DNA of 64,000 nt, from assembly GCF_029525555.1 (NCBI RefSeq), contig NZ_JAPDHZ010000006.1:682001-746000 (forward strand), written 5' to 3'. Below, one piece after another: positions 28,027-35,975 of the stretch. The stretch is from Cohnella ginsengisoli. GTDB lineage: Bacteria; Bacillota; Bacilli; Paenibacillales; Paenibacillaceae. The position numbers and the translations under genes were made by a program. Numbering within the stretch: position 1 is the first letter of the stretch; every line of letters begins with the position of its first letter. Below the pieces are notes generated by a model that saw nothing but the letters and a program-made list of their open reading frames with translations, was not told the origin of the DNA and ran no database searches.

Positions 28027-29941
28027 GGATAAGCGTATATTCGTAAGCGGAGGCGCTGGCGTGATCGGGACCAGTTTAGTGCGCAGGCTTGTCGCGGCGG
28101 GGGCTACGGTATGGGTCGGGGATTTGAAGCCCCGGCCTTCTTGGCTTCCGGCTTCGGTGCTTTATCGCCAAGGGGATCTCAACGAACTGACGCGGGCGGA
28201 GATCGAAGCCTTTTCTCCGAATGCCTTCTTCCACTTGGCAGCTACGTTTGAACGATCGACGGAGTCCTACGAATTCTGGGAGGAAAATGACCGGCACAAT
28301 GTAAGGCTAAGCCATCATCTGATCCATCTGATGAAGGATTTGCCTTCGCTGGAGCGGGTCGTCTTTGCGTCTAGTTACCTGATCTATGATCCTGATATGT
28401 ACCAGTTCGAGGTTCCGGCAGCAGTGCCGACGGCGCTTAGAGAGATTGACCGCATGTCCCCACGCAACCTATGTGGAATGGCGAAACTCATGCATGAGAA
28501 GGAATTGGCGTTTATCCAGCGATTCTCACAGGAGAGACTAAAAACCGTCAGCGCGAGAATTTATCGCGTATACGGAAAAAACTCCCGCGATATCGTGTCG
28601 AGATGGGTAAAGGCGCTTCTGCGTGGAGAGACGATTCAAGTCTACCGCAAAGAGGGAATGTTCGATTATATTTATGCCGACGATGTGGCGGAGGGGCTAT
28701 ACAGGCTAGCCCTTAGCGAAGCGACAGGCGTCGTGAATCTGGGTAATGGCCGTGCTCGCCGGGTGGATGAGCTTGTGCAGGCGCTGGCAACGCACTTTCC
28801 GGATATGCACGCTATCGAAGGCGAGAGCGATATCCCTTACGAGGCGTCCGAGGCGGACATGTCTTTGTTCGAGCGATGGACGGGCTGGCGACCTCAACGT
28901 CAGCTTGAGGATGTACTGCCGGAACTTGTAGACCATTACCGGAACGCAGCGAATGCGGATCGGCAGGAACAAAATACAAGCTTGTGCGCCGGGCGTTCCG
29001 TTCTTATTTCGAGCGTTTCCCGCAAAATATCGCTGATTCGCGGCGTGAGGACCGCGCTGGATCGGATTGAAGGTCAAAGGGGCTGGGCCGTAATCGGTGG
29101 CGACGTTGACGGAGATTGTTTAGGTAGCCGGTTCACCGATGCGTTCTGGCGGATGCCCAGACTGGATAATTTAAGCTTGACCGAATTGATTGAAGGATGC
29201 TTCGAACGCGGCGTCAGTCGCATCATTCCGACGCGGGACGGCGAATTGTCCTACTATGCCGGACATTCTCAGGCTTTGCGGGCGGCTGGAATCGAAGTGA
29301 TGGTTTCCAATCCGGAGACGGTTCGAGTATGTCTGGATAAGCTGGCATTCGCGGAAGCCGGCGCACGATTGGGGTTCCCGGTCATCCCCGCTGCCGCCAA
29401 GCTGGACGAGGGCGAGAACAATCGCTATGTCGTGAAGGAACGGTACGGCGCTGGCTCGCGAAGCGTTGGACTCGGACTCGACCGCGGAAGTGCCCAGCGC
29501 CATGCAATGGCCCTGGAGCATCCGATCTTCCAACCTTTCATAGAGGGGCCAGAGATTAGCGTCGACGTCTACGTGACGCGCGCGGGACGCTGCAAGGGTG
29601 TCGTACTGAGACGCCGGCGGGTCGTCGTGAACGGTGAATCTCAGGTGACTGAATCGTTCAGGGACGAGGGACTCGAAACCCTCTTCGCATCTTTTGCCGA
29701 GCGACTCGGTCTCTACGGGCATGCCGTATTTCAAGCGATTCGGACGGGGCCAGGCGAATGCCGCATCATCGAGTGCAATTCACGGTGGGGCGGCGCTTCT
29801 CGTCTGAGCTGCGAATTGGGCCTGGACAGTCTGTACTGGTTTTTGCTCGAAGCATCCGGGGCGGACCTAGATGATTTCCCCTATATGAGAGCTGCGACCG
29901 ACAAGACGCTTATCCGCTATCCCGAGGATCTTATTCAATGA
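28019..29941 (+). CDS. Fusion of an SDR epimerase/dehydratase-like domain and an ATP-grasp domain
   Basis: The single intact frame of 640 residues starts at ATG 28019. Residues about 5-310 are an extended SDR: Gly-Gly-Ala-Gly-Val-Ile-Gly NAD(P) loop, Phe-His-Leu-Ala-Ala, Ala-Ser-Ser-Tyr, then Leu-Cys-Gly-Met-Ala-Lys where the catalytic Tyr-X3-Lys should be, so the Tyr is Cys (residue 152). Later Tyr-Ile-Tyr-Ala-Asp-Asp-Val and the Trp-Arg-Pro C-terminal motif are normal. After a short linker, residues about 328-640 form an ATP-grasp ligase: pre-ATP-grasp Rossmann part, Tyr-Val-Val-Lys-Glu-Arg-Tyr-Gly-Ala-Gly-Ser, Gly-Pro-Glu-Ile-Ser-Val-Asp and Ile-Glu-Cys-Asn-Ser-Arg-Trp-Gly-Gly. ATP-grasp enzymes join a carboxylate to an amine or other nucleophile. 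It may attach an acyl or aminoacyl group to the sugar; that is inference. Confidence 0.8.
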   Translation: MYKDKRIFVSGGAGVIGTSLVRRLVAAGATVWVGDLKPRPSWLPASVLYRQGDLNELTRAEIEAFSPNAFFHLAATFERSTESYEFWEENDRHNVRLSHHLIHLMKDLPSLERVVFASSYLIYDPDMYQFEVPAAVPTALREIDRMSPRNLCGMAKLMHEKELAFIQRFSQERLKTVSARIYRVYGKNSRDIVSRWVKALLRGETIQVYRKEGMFDYIYADDVAEGLYRLALSEATGVVNLGNGRARRVDELVQALATHFPDMHAIEGESDIPYEASEADMSLFERWTGWRPQRQLEDVLPELVDHYRNAANADRQEQNTSLCAGRSVLISSVSRKISLIRGVRTALDRIEGQRGWAVIGGDVDGDCLGSRFTDAFWRMPRLDNLSLTELIEGCFERGVSRIIPTRDGELSYYAGHSQALRAAGIEVMVSNPETVRVCLDKLAFAEAGARLGFPVIPAAAKLDEGENNRYVVKERYGAGSRSVGLGLDRGSAQRHAMALEHPIFQPFIEGPEISVDVYVTRAGRCKGVVLRRRRVVVNGESQVTESFRDEGLETLFASFAERLGLYGHAVFQAIRTGPGECRIIECNSRWGGASRLSCELGLDSLYWFLLEASGADLDDFPYMRAATDKTLIRYPEDLIQ

Positions 29942-30645
29942 GAGCTTATGTGTTCGATTTAGACGATACGCTTTATGATGAGATGACTTATGTGCACAGC
30001 GGATTCAGGGCGGTCTCTTCGTATCTAGCCGACACGGAGAATATAGACGCGATCGAATGCGAGACGCGTATGCGCGCTTCGCTGATTGCATACGGCAGGG
30101 GTCAAGTGTTTGACGACGTTCTCGCCTCATACGGTTTACTGACGAGAAAAAGCGTTAACGCATGCTTATCCGTTTATCGCGGGCATGTTCCCGAGATCGA
30201 GCTCAGTCCGGATGCGCGCGCTTGCCTTAAAAGACTATACGATGCAGGGAAGCCCGTATATATCGTGACCGACGGCAACAAGCTGGTGCAGCTTGCGAAA
30301 CTCCGCGCACTCGGTCTTTATGAATCGCCGCTTATCCGCCGCAGCTACATCTCTCGCCGCTACGGGCTGCATAACGAGAAGCCATCGCCTTACTGTTTCC
30401 ACAAGATAACACTACTGGAGCAAGCCTCTCCTGCCGATATCGTTTATATCGGAGATAATCCGGCCAAAGACTTCGTGGGTATCAAACCGCTGGGATTTCG
30501 AACGGTGCGGATCTTGAGAGGCTCTCATCGCGAAGTGCTTAAACCGTATGCTTATGAGGCAGACTTCACAATTGACACCTTGGATGGGTTGGAACAACGA
30601 CTCGAGGCATTTGTCACCGGGCAGGAGAGAGGGATTCGTTCATGA
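29938..30645 (+). CDS. HAD-superfamily phosphatase-like hydrolase
   Basis: The 235-residue protein overlaps the previous stop by ATGA. The HAD motifs are complete: Asp-Leu-Asp-Asp-Thr-Leu (nucleophile Asp at residue 6 or so), Ile-Val-Thr-Asp-Gly-Asn, a Lys in Asn-Glu-Lys-Pro-Ser-Pro and Tyr-Ile-Gly-Asp-Asn-Pro-Ala-Lys-Asp-Phe. A helical cap follows motif I. It lies between the ATP-grasp fusion and PseI, both coupled by four-base overlaps. It may dephosphorylate a sugar or nonulosonate phosphate. No PseG-type UDP-sugar hydrolase is present, so it could also fill or bypass that step; unproven. Confidence 0.85.
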   Translation: MRAYVFDLDDTLYDEMTYVHSGFRAVSSYLADTENIDAIECETRMRASLIAYGRGQVFDDVLASYGLLTRKSVNACLSVYRGHVPEIELSPDARACLKRLYDAGKPVYIVTDGNKLVQLAKLRALGLYESPLIRRSYISRRYGLHNEKPSPYCFHKITLLEQASPADIVYIGDNPAKDFVGIKPLGFRTVRILRGSHREVLKPYAYEADFTIDTLDGLEQRLEAFVTGQERGIRS

Positions 30646-31688
30646 GCATCAGAGTCGGAAATTATCAAATCGGGCAGGATCATCCGCCTTTTATCATCGC
30701 CGAGATGTCCGGCAACCATAATCAATCATTGGATAAAGCGCTCGAGATCGTGGAAGCGGCTGCGGCTGCGGGCGTGCAAGCCTTAAAGATTCAGACCTAC
30801 ACAGCGGATACGATGACCTTGGACATTAATACGGGCGAGTTCTTCATCGACGATCCGCAGAATCTATGGCAAGGCAGCTCGCTGTACTCGCTCTATCAAC
30901 AGGCATACACGCCATGGGAGTGGCATCAAGCCATCTTCGACAAGTGCAAAGAGCTTGGAATCGTTGGCTTCAGTACGCCGTTCGATGAGTCGGCCGTAGA
31001 CTTCTTAGAGAGCTTGGACGTTCCGTGCTACAAGATCGCCTCGTTCGAGAATACGGACCTGCCGTTGATCCGCAAGGCGGCCGCAACGGGCAAGCCGTTG
31101 ATCGTCTCGACAGGGATGGCTACCGTAGCTGAGCTTGACGAGACGGTTCGTGCGGCTAGAGAGGCGGGGTGCCGCGATCTCGTACTTTTGAAGTGCACGA
31201 GCTCCTACCCTTCGACGGCGGATGATTCGAACCTGCTGACGATTCCGCACATGCGCGAGTTGTTCGGATGCGAGATCGGGCTGTCGGATCATACGATGGG
31301 AATCGGCGTCGGCGTAGCGAGCGTAGCGTTGGGCGGCACCGTTATCGAAAAGCATCTGACCATCTCGAGAGCCGAGGGCGGCGTCGATTCCGATTTTTCG
31401 ATGGAACCGGCGGAGATGGCGAGTCTCGTGCGTGAAACCGAACAGGCCTGGCGCAGTCTCGGACGCATTCAATACGGAGCGATAGCGGCCGAGTCGGCCT
31501 CGATGAAGCATCGTCGCTCGTTGTATGTCGGCCAGGACTTAAAGGAAGGCGATATTATGACGAAAGACAATATCCGGTCCATTCGTCCCGGACATGGATT
31601 GCCGCCGAAGTATTTGGATCAGTTGCTAGGTCGACCGGTCAAACATGCAGTTAAGAAAGGGACGCCGGTCTCGTTCGATCTATTATAG
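30642..31688 (+). CDS. pseI: Pseudaminic acid synthase
   Basis: This PEP-dependent NeuB-family enzyme condenses a 2,4-diacetamido-hexose with phosphoenolpyruvate. Its 348 residues carry Ile-Ile-Ala-Glu-Met-Ser-Gly-Asn-His-Asn-Gln-Ser (PseI-type; NeuB usually has Glu-Ile-Gly-Val-Asn-His), Leu-Lys-Ile-Gln-Thr-Tyr-Thr, Ser-Thr-Pro-Phe-Asp, Leu-Leu-Lys-Cys-Thr-Ser-Ser-Tyr-Pro, Gly-Leu-Ser-Asp-His-Thr and Val-Ile-Glu-Lys-His-Leu-Thr, then a C-terminal antifreeze-like SAF domain (Arg-Arg-Ser-Leu-Tyr ... Pro-Gly-His-Gly-Leu-Pro-Pro). ATGA overlap with the HAD gene indicates cotranslation. The closest alternative is a legionaminate synthase; the Met-Ser-Gly-Asn-His pattern argues for PseI. Confidence 0.92.
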   Translation: MSIRVGNYQIGQDHPPFIIAEMSGNHNQSLDKALEIVEAAAAAGVQALKIQTYTADTMTLDINTGEFFIDDPQNLWQGSSLYSLYQQAYTPWEWHQAIFDKCKELGIVGFSTPFDESAVDFLESLDVPCYKIASFENTDLPLIRKAAATGKPLIVSTGMATVAELDETVRAAREAGCRDLVLLKCTSSYPSTADDSNLLTIPHMRELFGCEIGLSDHTMGIGVGVASVALGGTVIEKHLTISRAEGGVDSDFSMEPAEMASLVRETEQAWRSLGRIQYGAIAAESASMKHRRSLYVGQDLKEGDIMTKDNIRSIRPGHGLPPKYLDQLLGRPVKHAVKKGTPVSFDLL

Positions 31689-31733
31689 TATTTGACTAGT
31701 CTATCGTGGCAGAGAAGGGGGCGAATCGCCGAC

Positions 31734-32681
31734 ATGAAGTTGTTAGTAACCGGCGGTGCAGGATTCATCGGGCGCTGGGTCGTCGGCAAGTTGCTTGAAG
31801 ACGGCCATGACGTATGGGTGCTGGACGATCTGTCCAATGGCAGTTTGGCGAACTTAGAGGCATTTAGAGAGCATGCAGGATTAAAGGACGTTGTCGTCGG
31901 CGATCTTAAAGACGGAGATTTGCTGGATCAATTGTTCGAAGCTTCGGCTTTTGATATTTGCTATCACTTGGGTGCTTCGATCAACGTTCAGGACTCCATC
32001 GACGATCCGAAGACGACTTTCTTGAATGACACGGTCGGTACCTTTTATTTGCTCGAACGCTGCAAGCGCAGCGGAACCAAGGTTGTCTTTATGAGCACCT
32101 GCATGGTTTATGATCGCTGTCACGACGATTCGGGCATTGCGGAATCGCATCCCACCAAGCCCGCCTCTCCCTATGCGGGAGCCAAGATCGCCGCGGAAAA
32201 TATGGTATTGTCCTATTATCATGCCTACGAGCTGCCCACGGTCGTCATTCGTCCGTTCAATACGTATGGCCCCTTTCAGAAAACGGGTGGCGAAGGCGGC
32301 GTCGTGGCCATTTTCATTAAAAACGCGTTGGATGGAAAAACCCTCTCCATTTACGGCGAAGGCACCCAGACGCGCGATTTGCTGTACGTCGAGGATTGCG
32401 CCCGATTTGTCGTCGAAGCCGGGTATAGCGACCGCGTGAACGGACAAATCGTAAACGCCGGACTGGGACGTGATATCTCGGTTAACGACCTGGCGCAATT
32501 GATCGTCGGAGATCCGAGCCGAATCCGGCACGTGGAGCATATCCATCCTCAAAGCGAAATTCAGAAACTTCTGTGCAATTCGGCCAAGGCAAAGGAAATG
32601 CTAGGTTGGGAACCGGCCGTCTCGCTTGAAGAGGGGATCCGGCGCACGAGCGAATGGATCTCTTCCGGGGGGCTCGGCTAA
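31734..32681 (+). CDS. NAD-dependent epimerase/dehydratase (UDP-glucose 4-epimerase-like SDR)
   Basis: The 315 residues start at ATG 31734 behind AGAAGGGGG. Motifs: Thr-Gly-Gly-Ala-Gly-Phe-Ile-Gly, Asp-Asp-Leu-Ser-Asn-Gly, His-Leu-Gly-Ala, Met-Ser-Thr-Cys-Met-Val-Tyr and an intact Tyr-Ala-Gly-Ala-Lys catalytic pair, then Arg-Pro-Phe-Asn-Thr-Tyr-Gly-Pro and Arg-Asp-Leu-Leu-Tyr-Val-Glu-Asp. Unlike the fused SDR upstream, this one has its catalytic Tyr. It could be the C5 epimerase or reductase partner of the dehydratase, or make a separate sugar donor. The stop shares one base with the PseC start. Confidence 0.85.
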   Translation: MKLLVTGGAGFIGRWVVGKLLEDGHDVWVLDDLSNGSLANLEAFREHAGLKDVVVGDLKDGDLLDQLFEASAFDICYHLGASINVQDSIDDPKTTFLNDTVGTFYLLERCKRSGTKVVFMSTCMVYDRCHDDSGIAESHPTKPASPYAGAKIAAENMVLSYYHAYELPTVVIRPFNTYGPFQKTGGEGGVVAIFIKNALDGKTLSIYGEGTQTRDLLYVEDCARFVVEAGYSDRVNGQIVNAGLGRDISVNDLAQLIVGDPSRIRHVEHIHPQSEIQKLLCNSAKAKEMLGWEPAVSLEEGIRRTSEWISSGGLG

Positions 32682-33865
32682 TGAGTGGCTCTGGCAATCG
32701 CGAGGGAAACGGACAGATTAGATCGACGATGTTGCCTTATGGAAGACAGTGGCTCGATGATGAAGACAAGGCAGCAGTCATGCGAGTACTAGACAGCGAC
32801 TTTTTGACGCAAGGGCCTATGATCGCAGAATTCGAGCGGGGCATTGCCGATTATGTCGGCGCTCGATTCGCCGTAGCGTTTACGAACGGCACGGCCGCAC
32901 TTCATGCTGCCTGCTTCGCGGCAGGAATCGGTCCTGGAGACGAGGTCATCACGTCGCCGATCACCTTTCTCGCGAGCAGCAATTGCGTCTTGTATATGGG
33001 CGGCACGCCGGTATTCGCGGATATTAAGATGGATACGTACAATATCGATCCTGACTGCATAGAGGCGGCTATCACCCCCAATACGAAGGCTATCATTCCA
33101 GTCGACTTCACCGGCCAACCCGCCGAGTTGGATCGCATTATGGATATCGCCGATCGTCACGGACTTATCGTCATCGAGGATGCTGCACACTCCCTAGGCG
33201 CTTCGTATAAAGGGCGCAAGGTAGGCTCCATTGCAGACATGACGATGTTCAGCTTCCACCCCGTCAAGCATATCACCAGCGGCGAGGGCGGCATGATCGT
33301 CACGGACAACGAAGAGTATTATCATAAACTCCAACTCTTCCGCAACCATGGCATGACGCGCGATCCTGCGCAAATGGAGCAGAACGATGGACCATGGTAC
33401 TACGAGATGCATGCGTTAGGCTTCAACTATCGAATGACAGATATGCAAGCGGCGCTTGGGCTGTCTCAGCTTGGTAAGCTAGACAAGTTCGTCGAGCTGC
33501 GGAGAAGTATTGCACGGACGTATACGGAAGCGTTCAGCGAGATGCCTGGCGTGATCGTTCCGTATCAGCATCCGGACGCGGACTCAAGTTGGCATTTGTA
33601 TGTAATTCGAATCGATCCTCAAAAGTTCATAAAATCTCGAAGAGAAATTTTCGAAAAGTTGCGCTCGGAAAATATCGGTGTGAATGTTCATTATATTCCG
33701 GTTTACAAGCAGCCTTATTATTTGATGTTGGGATATGGAGATACGGTAAATCACAATGCTGATCTATATTACGAGACTGCAATAACATTGCCGCTATTTC
33801 CACAAATGAATAATTTTGATGTTACAGATGTTCTTAATATGGTTCAAATTATTTTGAAATCATAG
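32681..33865 (+). CDS. pseC: DegT/DnrJ/EryC1-type PLP aminotransferase, PseC-like
   Basis: This PLP enzyme converts the 4-keto sugar to the 4-amino sugar (UDP-4-amino-4,6-dideoxy-AltNAc in the Pse route). ATG 32681 has GGGGGG 8 bases upstream. The 394 residues show Ser-Asp-Phe-Leu-Thr-Gln-Gly-Pro, Thr-Asn-Gly-Thr-Ala-Ala-Leu-His, Ile-Glu-Asp-Ala-Ala-His-Ser-Leu-Gly and the lysine motif Ser-Phe-His-Pro-Val-Lys-His-Ile-Thr-Ser-Gly-Glu-Gly-Gly, typical of PseC. The base composition changes inside the gene: GC-rich until about 33600, then clearly AT-rich for the last 90 codons, while the protein stays in register. This suggests a recombination joint within the coding region. Confidence 0.9.
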   Translation: MSGSGNREGNGQIRSTMLPYGRQWLDDEDKAAVMRVLDSDFLTQGPMIAEFERGIADYVGARFAVAFTNGTAALHAACFAAGIGPGDEVITSPITFLASSNCVLYMGGTPVFADIKMDTYNIDPDCIEAAITPNTKAIIPVDFTGQPAELDRIMDIADRHGLIVIEDAAHSLGASYKGRKVGSIADMTMFSFHPVKHITSGEGGMIVTDNEEYYHKLQLFRNHGMTRDPAQMEQNDGPWYYEMHALGFNYRMTDMQAALGLSQLGKLDKFVELRRSIARTYTEAFSEMPGVIVPYQHPDADSSWHLYVIRIDPQKFIKSRREIFEKLRSENIGVNVHYIPVYKQPYYLMLGYGDTVNHNADLYYETAITLPLFPQMNNFDVTDVLNMVQIILKS

Positions 33866-33881
33866 TTAGGGAGAGTTTAAT

Positions 33882-34901
33882 ATGATTGAGAAAACCATAC
33901 AAGAATATTGTCTTAATCGATACTTATTTCTTAAAGATAAAAATATTTATATATTTGGAGCGGGGCTTGGCGGGAGATTGACAGTTCAAACTTTGAACAA
34001 GCTTGGTATTTTAGTTGAAGGTGTTTTTGATAATGACCCTCAAAAATGGGGAAGTGACATTCACAAGACAGAAATTATATCTCCTGAACTCTTGAAAACA
34101 ATGAATACAATTGATTCGTTTATTATAGTTGCAGTCACGTCAAATCAAGAGGAAGTAAAAGAGCAACTAAATAACTTTGGTAGAGGTGCTTTAAATTACG
34201 AGGTTGCTCTTGATGGTTATATTCCCTATGGATTTGAGCGCGCCTTTGAAAAATTTGCTCAAGAAACGCACCAGAAGGAATACAAAGATATTGGTTTGCA
34301 AATGCAAAAAATTGCACTAAAAGAGACTGCGACATTTGTCTTGGAGAATATGTTTTCGGCAAAGCAATATTGGGGACGCATGGATTTGTTAAAGGCTGCA
34401 CTTGAGCATGTAACAATCAAAGGACTCTACTTAGAGTTCGGTGTGTATAAAGGGGAATCTATTAACTATATTTCTGAAATTAAAAGAAATGAAATAATAC
34501 ATGGATTCGATTCGTTTGAAGGACTTCCCGAGGGTTGGATTCCTGGTTTTGAGGAGGGTGCTTTTTCAGTTAGCGCTCTACCAGAAGTGAATCCCAATGT
34601 TAAATTAATTAAAGGCTGGTTTGATGAGAGCCTTCCTGCTTTTAAGTTGGAGAGAGATGAACAATGTGCATTTATACACGTCGATTGTGACTTATATTCA
34701 TCGACCAAGACAATATTTGATTTGCTTAAAGAAAGAATCGTTAAAGGGACTGTTATTGTTTTTGATGAGTTTTTTAATTACCCGAATTGGAGACAAGGCG
34801 AGTATAAGGCATTTCAAGAGTTGGCGACTGAAAATAACTTAAATTACGAATTTATTGGTTACACGAAACGAGGCCATCAGGTGGGATTAAAAATCATTTA
34901 A
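33882..34901 (+). CDS. Rossmann-like module fused to a TylF/MycF-type methyltransferase
   Basis: The 339-residue protein has two parts. Residues about 18-115 form a nucleotide-binding Rossmann-like module (Ile-Tyr-Ile-Phe-Gly-Ala-Gly-Leu-Gly-Gly-Arg, Phe-Asp-Asn-Asp-Pro-Gln-Lys-Trp-Gly, Ile-Ile-Val-Ala-Val-Thr). Residues about 165-339 are a class I SAM-dependent methyltransferase of the macrocin/TylF type: Leu-Glu-Phe-Gly-Val-Tyr-Lys-Gly-Glu-Ser, His-Gly-Phe-Asp-Ser-Phe-Glu-Gly-Leu-Pro, His-Val-Asp-Cys-Asp-Leu-Tyr-Ser-Ser and Phe-Asp-Glu-Phe-Phe-Asn, which hold SAM and the metal. Likely role is O-methylation of a glycan sugar. The frame is intact despite the AT-rich context. It follows pseC by 16 bases. 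Confidence 0.8.
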   Translation: MIEKTIQEYCLNRYLFLKDKNIYIFGAGLGGRLTVQTLNKLGILVEGVFDNDPQKWGSDIHKTEIISPELLKTMNTIDSFIIVAVTSNQEEVKEQLNNFGRGALNYEVALDGYIPYGFERAFEKFAQETHQKEYKDIGLQMQKIALKETATFVLENMFSAKQYWGRMDLLKAALEHVTIKGLYLEFGVYKGESINYISEIKRNEIIHGFDSFEGLPEGWIPGFEEGAFSVSALPEVNPNVKLIKGWFDESLPAFKLERDEQCAFIHVDCDLYSSTKTIFDLLKERIVKGTVIVFDEFFNYPNWRQGEYKAFQELATENNLNYEFIGYTKRGHQVGLKII

Positions 34902-34937
34902 GCGCATAGATGAGGTGGGTTGATACGGAGGGAATTT

Positions 34938-35953
34938 ATGACGAATAATCCAGATGTCTCCGTTGTAATGGCGGTTTATAATGGTCAGCAGTACGTGGAG
35001 GAATCGATTAACAGTATTTTAAGCCAATCTTATTCTAACTTTGAATTTATAATTGTCGACGACGGTTCTAATGATCTGACCTCACAAATACTTTTAGACG
35101 CCCAGAGCAAGGATAAAAGGATTTTTCTAATAACAAATGAGACGAATAAGGGGATTTCTTACTCCCTAAATTCAGCTATTGCCATTTCAAGAGGAGAATA
35201 TATAGCTCGAATGGATTCAGATGATATAGCAATATCAAATCGCCTTGAGCTACAACTCGAATTCTTGAGAAAACATTCAGAGTGTGTGATTGTTGGCGGA
35301 AAAATTGAAGTTATTGGAGATTCAGCGCATACTGTCGAGATCAATCAGTTTAGCGATTGGTACAACCAACATTCCCACTCTGAAGATATAAAAAAAGCAA
35401 TTATTTATCGGTAACTGCATTAACCATCCTTCAGTGGTGATTCGTAAAAAAGAGCTTTACAGAAGTAGGAGGATACCGGGAGGAATTTAATGGCGCAGAA
35501 GACTATGATCTTTTTCTAAGGCTTGCAAACTTAGGAACGATAGAAAAGGTCCCCGAAATAGTTCTTAAATATCGAATTCATACTAATCAAATTTCTATGG
35601 TTCACAAGGAAAAGCAAAGGGATTTAGATGCATTAATTAAATCAAATCTTTTAGCAAATCAGTTTTTAAAGAAGACTTCTTTAGTTTTGATATGGGGAGC
35701 TTCAAAAGGCGGAGAAAGAATAGCTGAGAAGTTAATTGACAAGGGATTTAACGTTGTTGGATTTATTGATCGTGACTTTAAAAAGTGGGGCAAGAATATA
35801 TTAGAAAGACCTGTTTATGGAGATCATACAAGTCTACCTGCTATTGAATATGAATATATAGTAATTGCAACAACTCCAGGAAGGGCGGATGCTGCAGCAA
35901 TTCTGGACAGCTTAGGAAAAGTGTTTAAAAAGGATTATATATACGTTTGGTGA
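34938..35953 (+). CDS. GT2 glycosyltransferase with C-terminal Rossmann-like module (two frameshifts)
   Basis: ATG 34938 follows GGAGGGA. The GT-A domain shows Val-Ser-Val-Val-Met-Ala-Val-Tyr-Asn-Gly, Ile-Val-Asp-Asp-Gly-Ser and Arg-Met-Asp-Ser-Asp-Asp; after repair, also Asn-His-Pro-Ser-Val-Val and Gly-Ala-Glu-Asp-Tyr-Asp-Leu-Phe. The C-terminal 90 residues are the same kind of module as in the preceding gene (Leu-Ile-Trp-Gly-Ala-Ser-Lys-Gly-Gly, Phe-Ile-Asp-Arg-Asp-Phe-Lys-Lys-Trp-Gly). Frames break at A7 35390-35396 and A6 35446-35451; one A fewer at each gives about 337 residues. As written, the gene splits into three fragments. Sugar specificity is unknown. Confidence 0.75.
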
Positions 35954-35975
35954 TTCTTAAGACGAGGTGAGAGGT

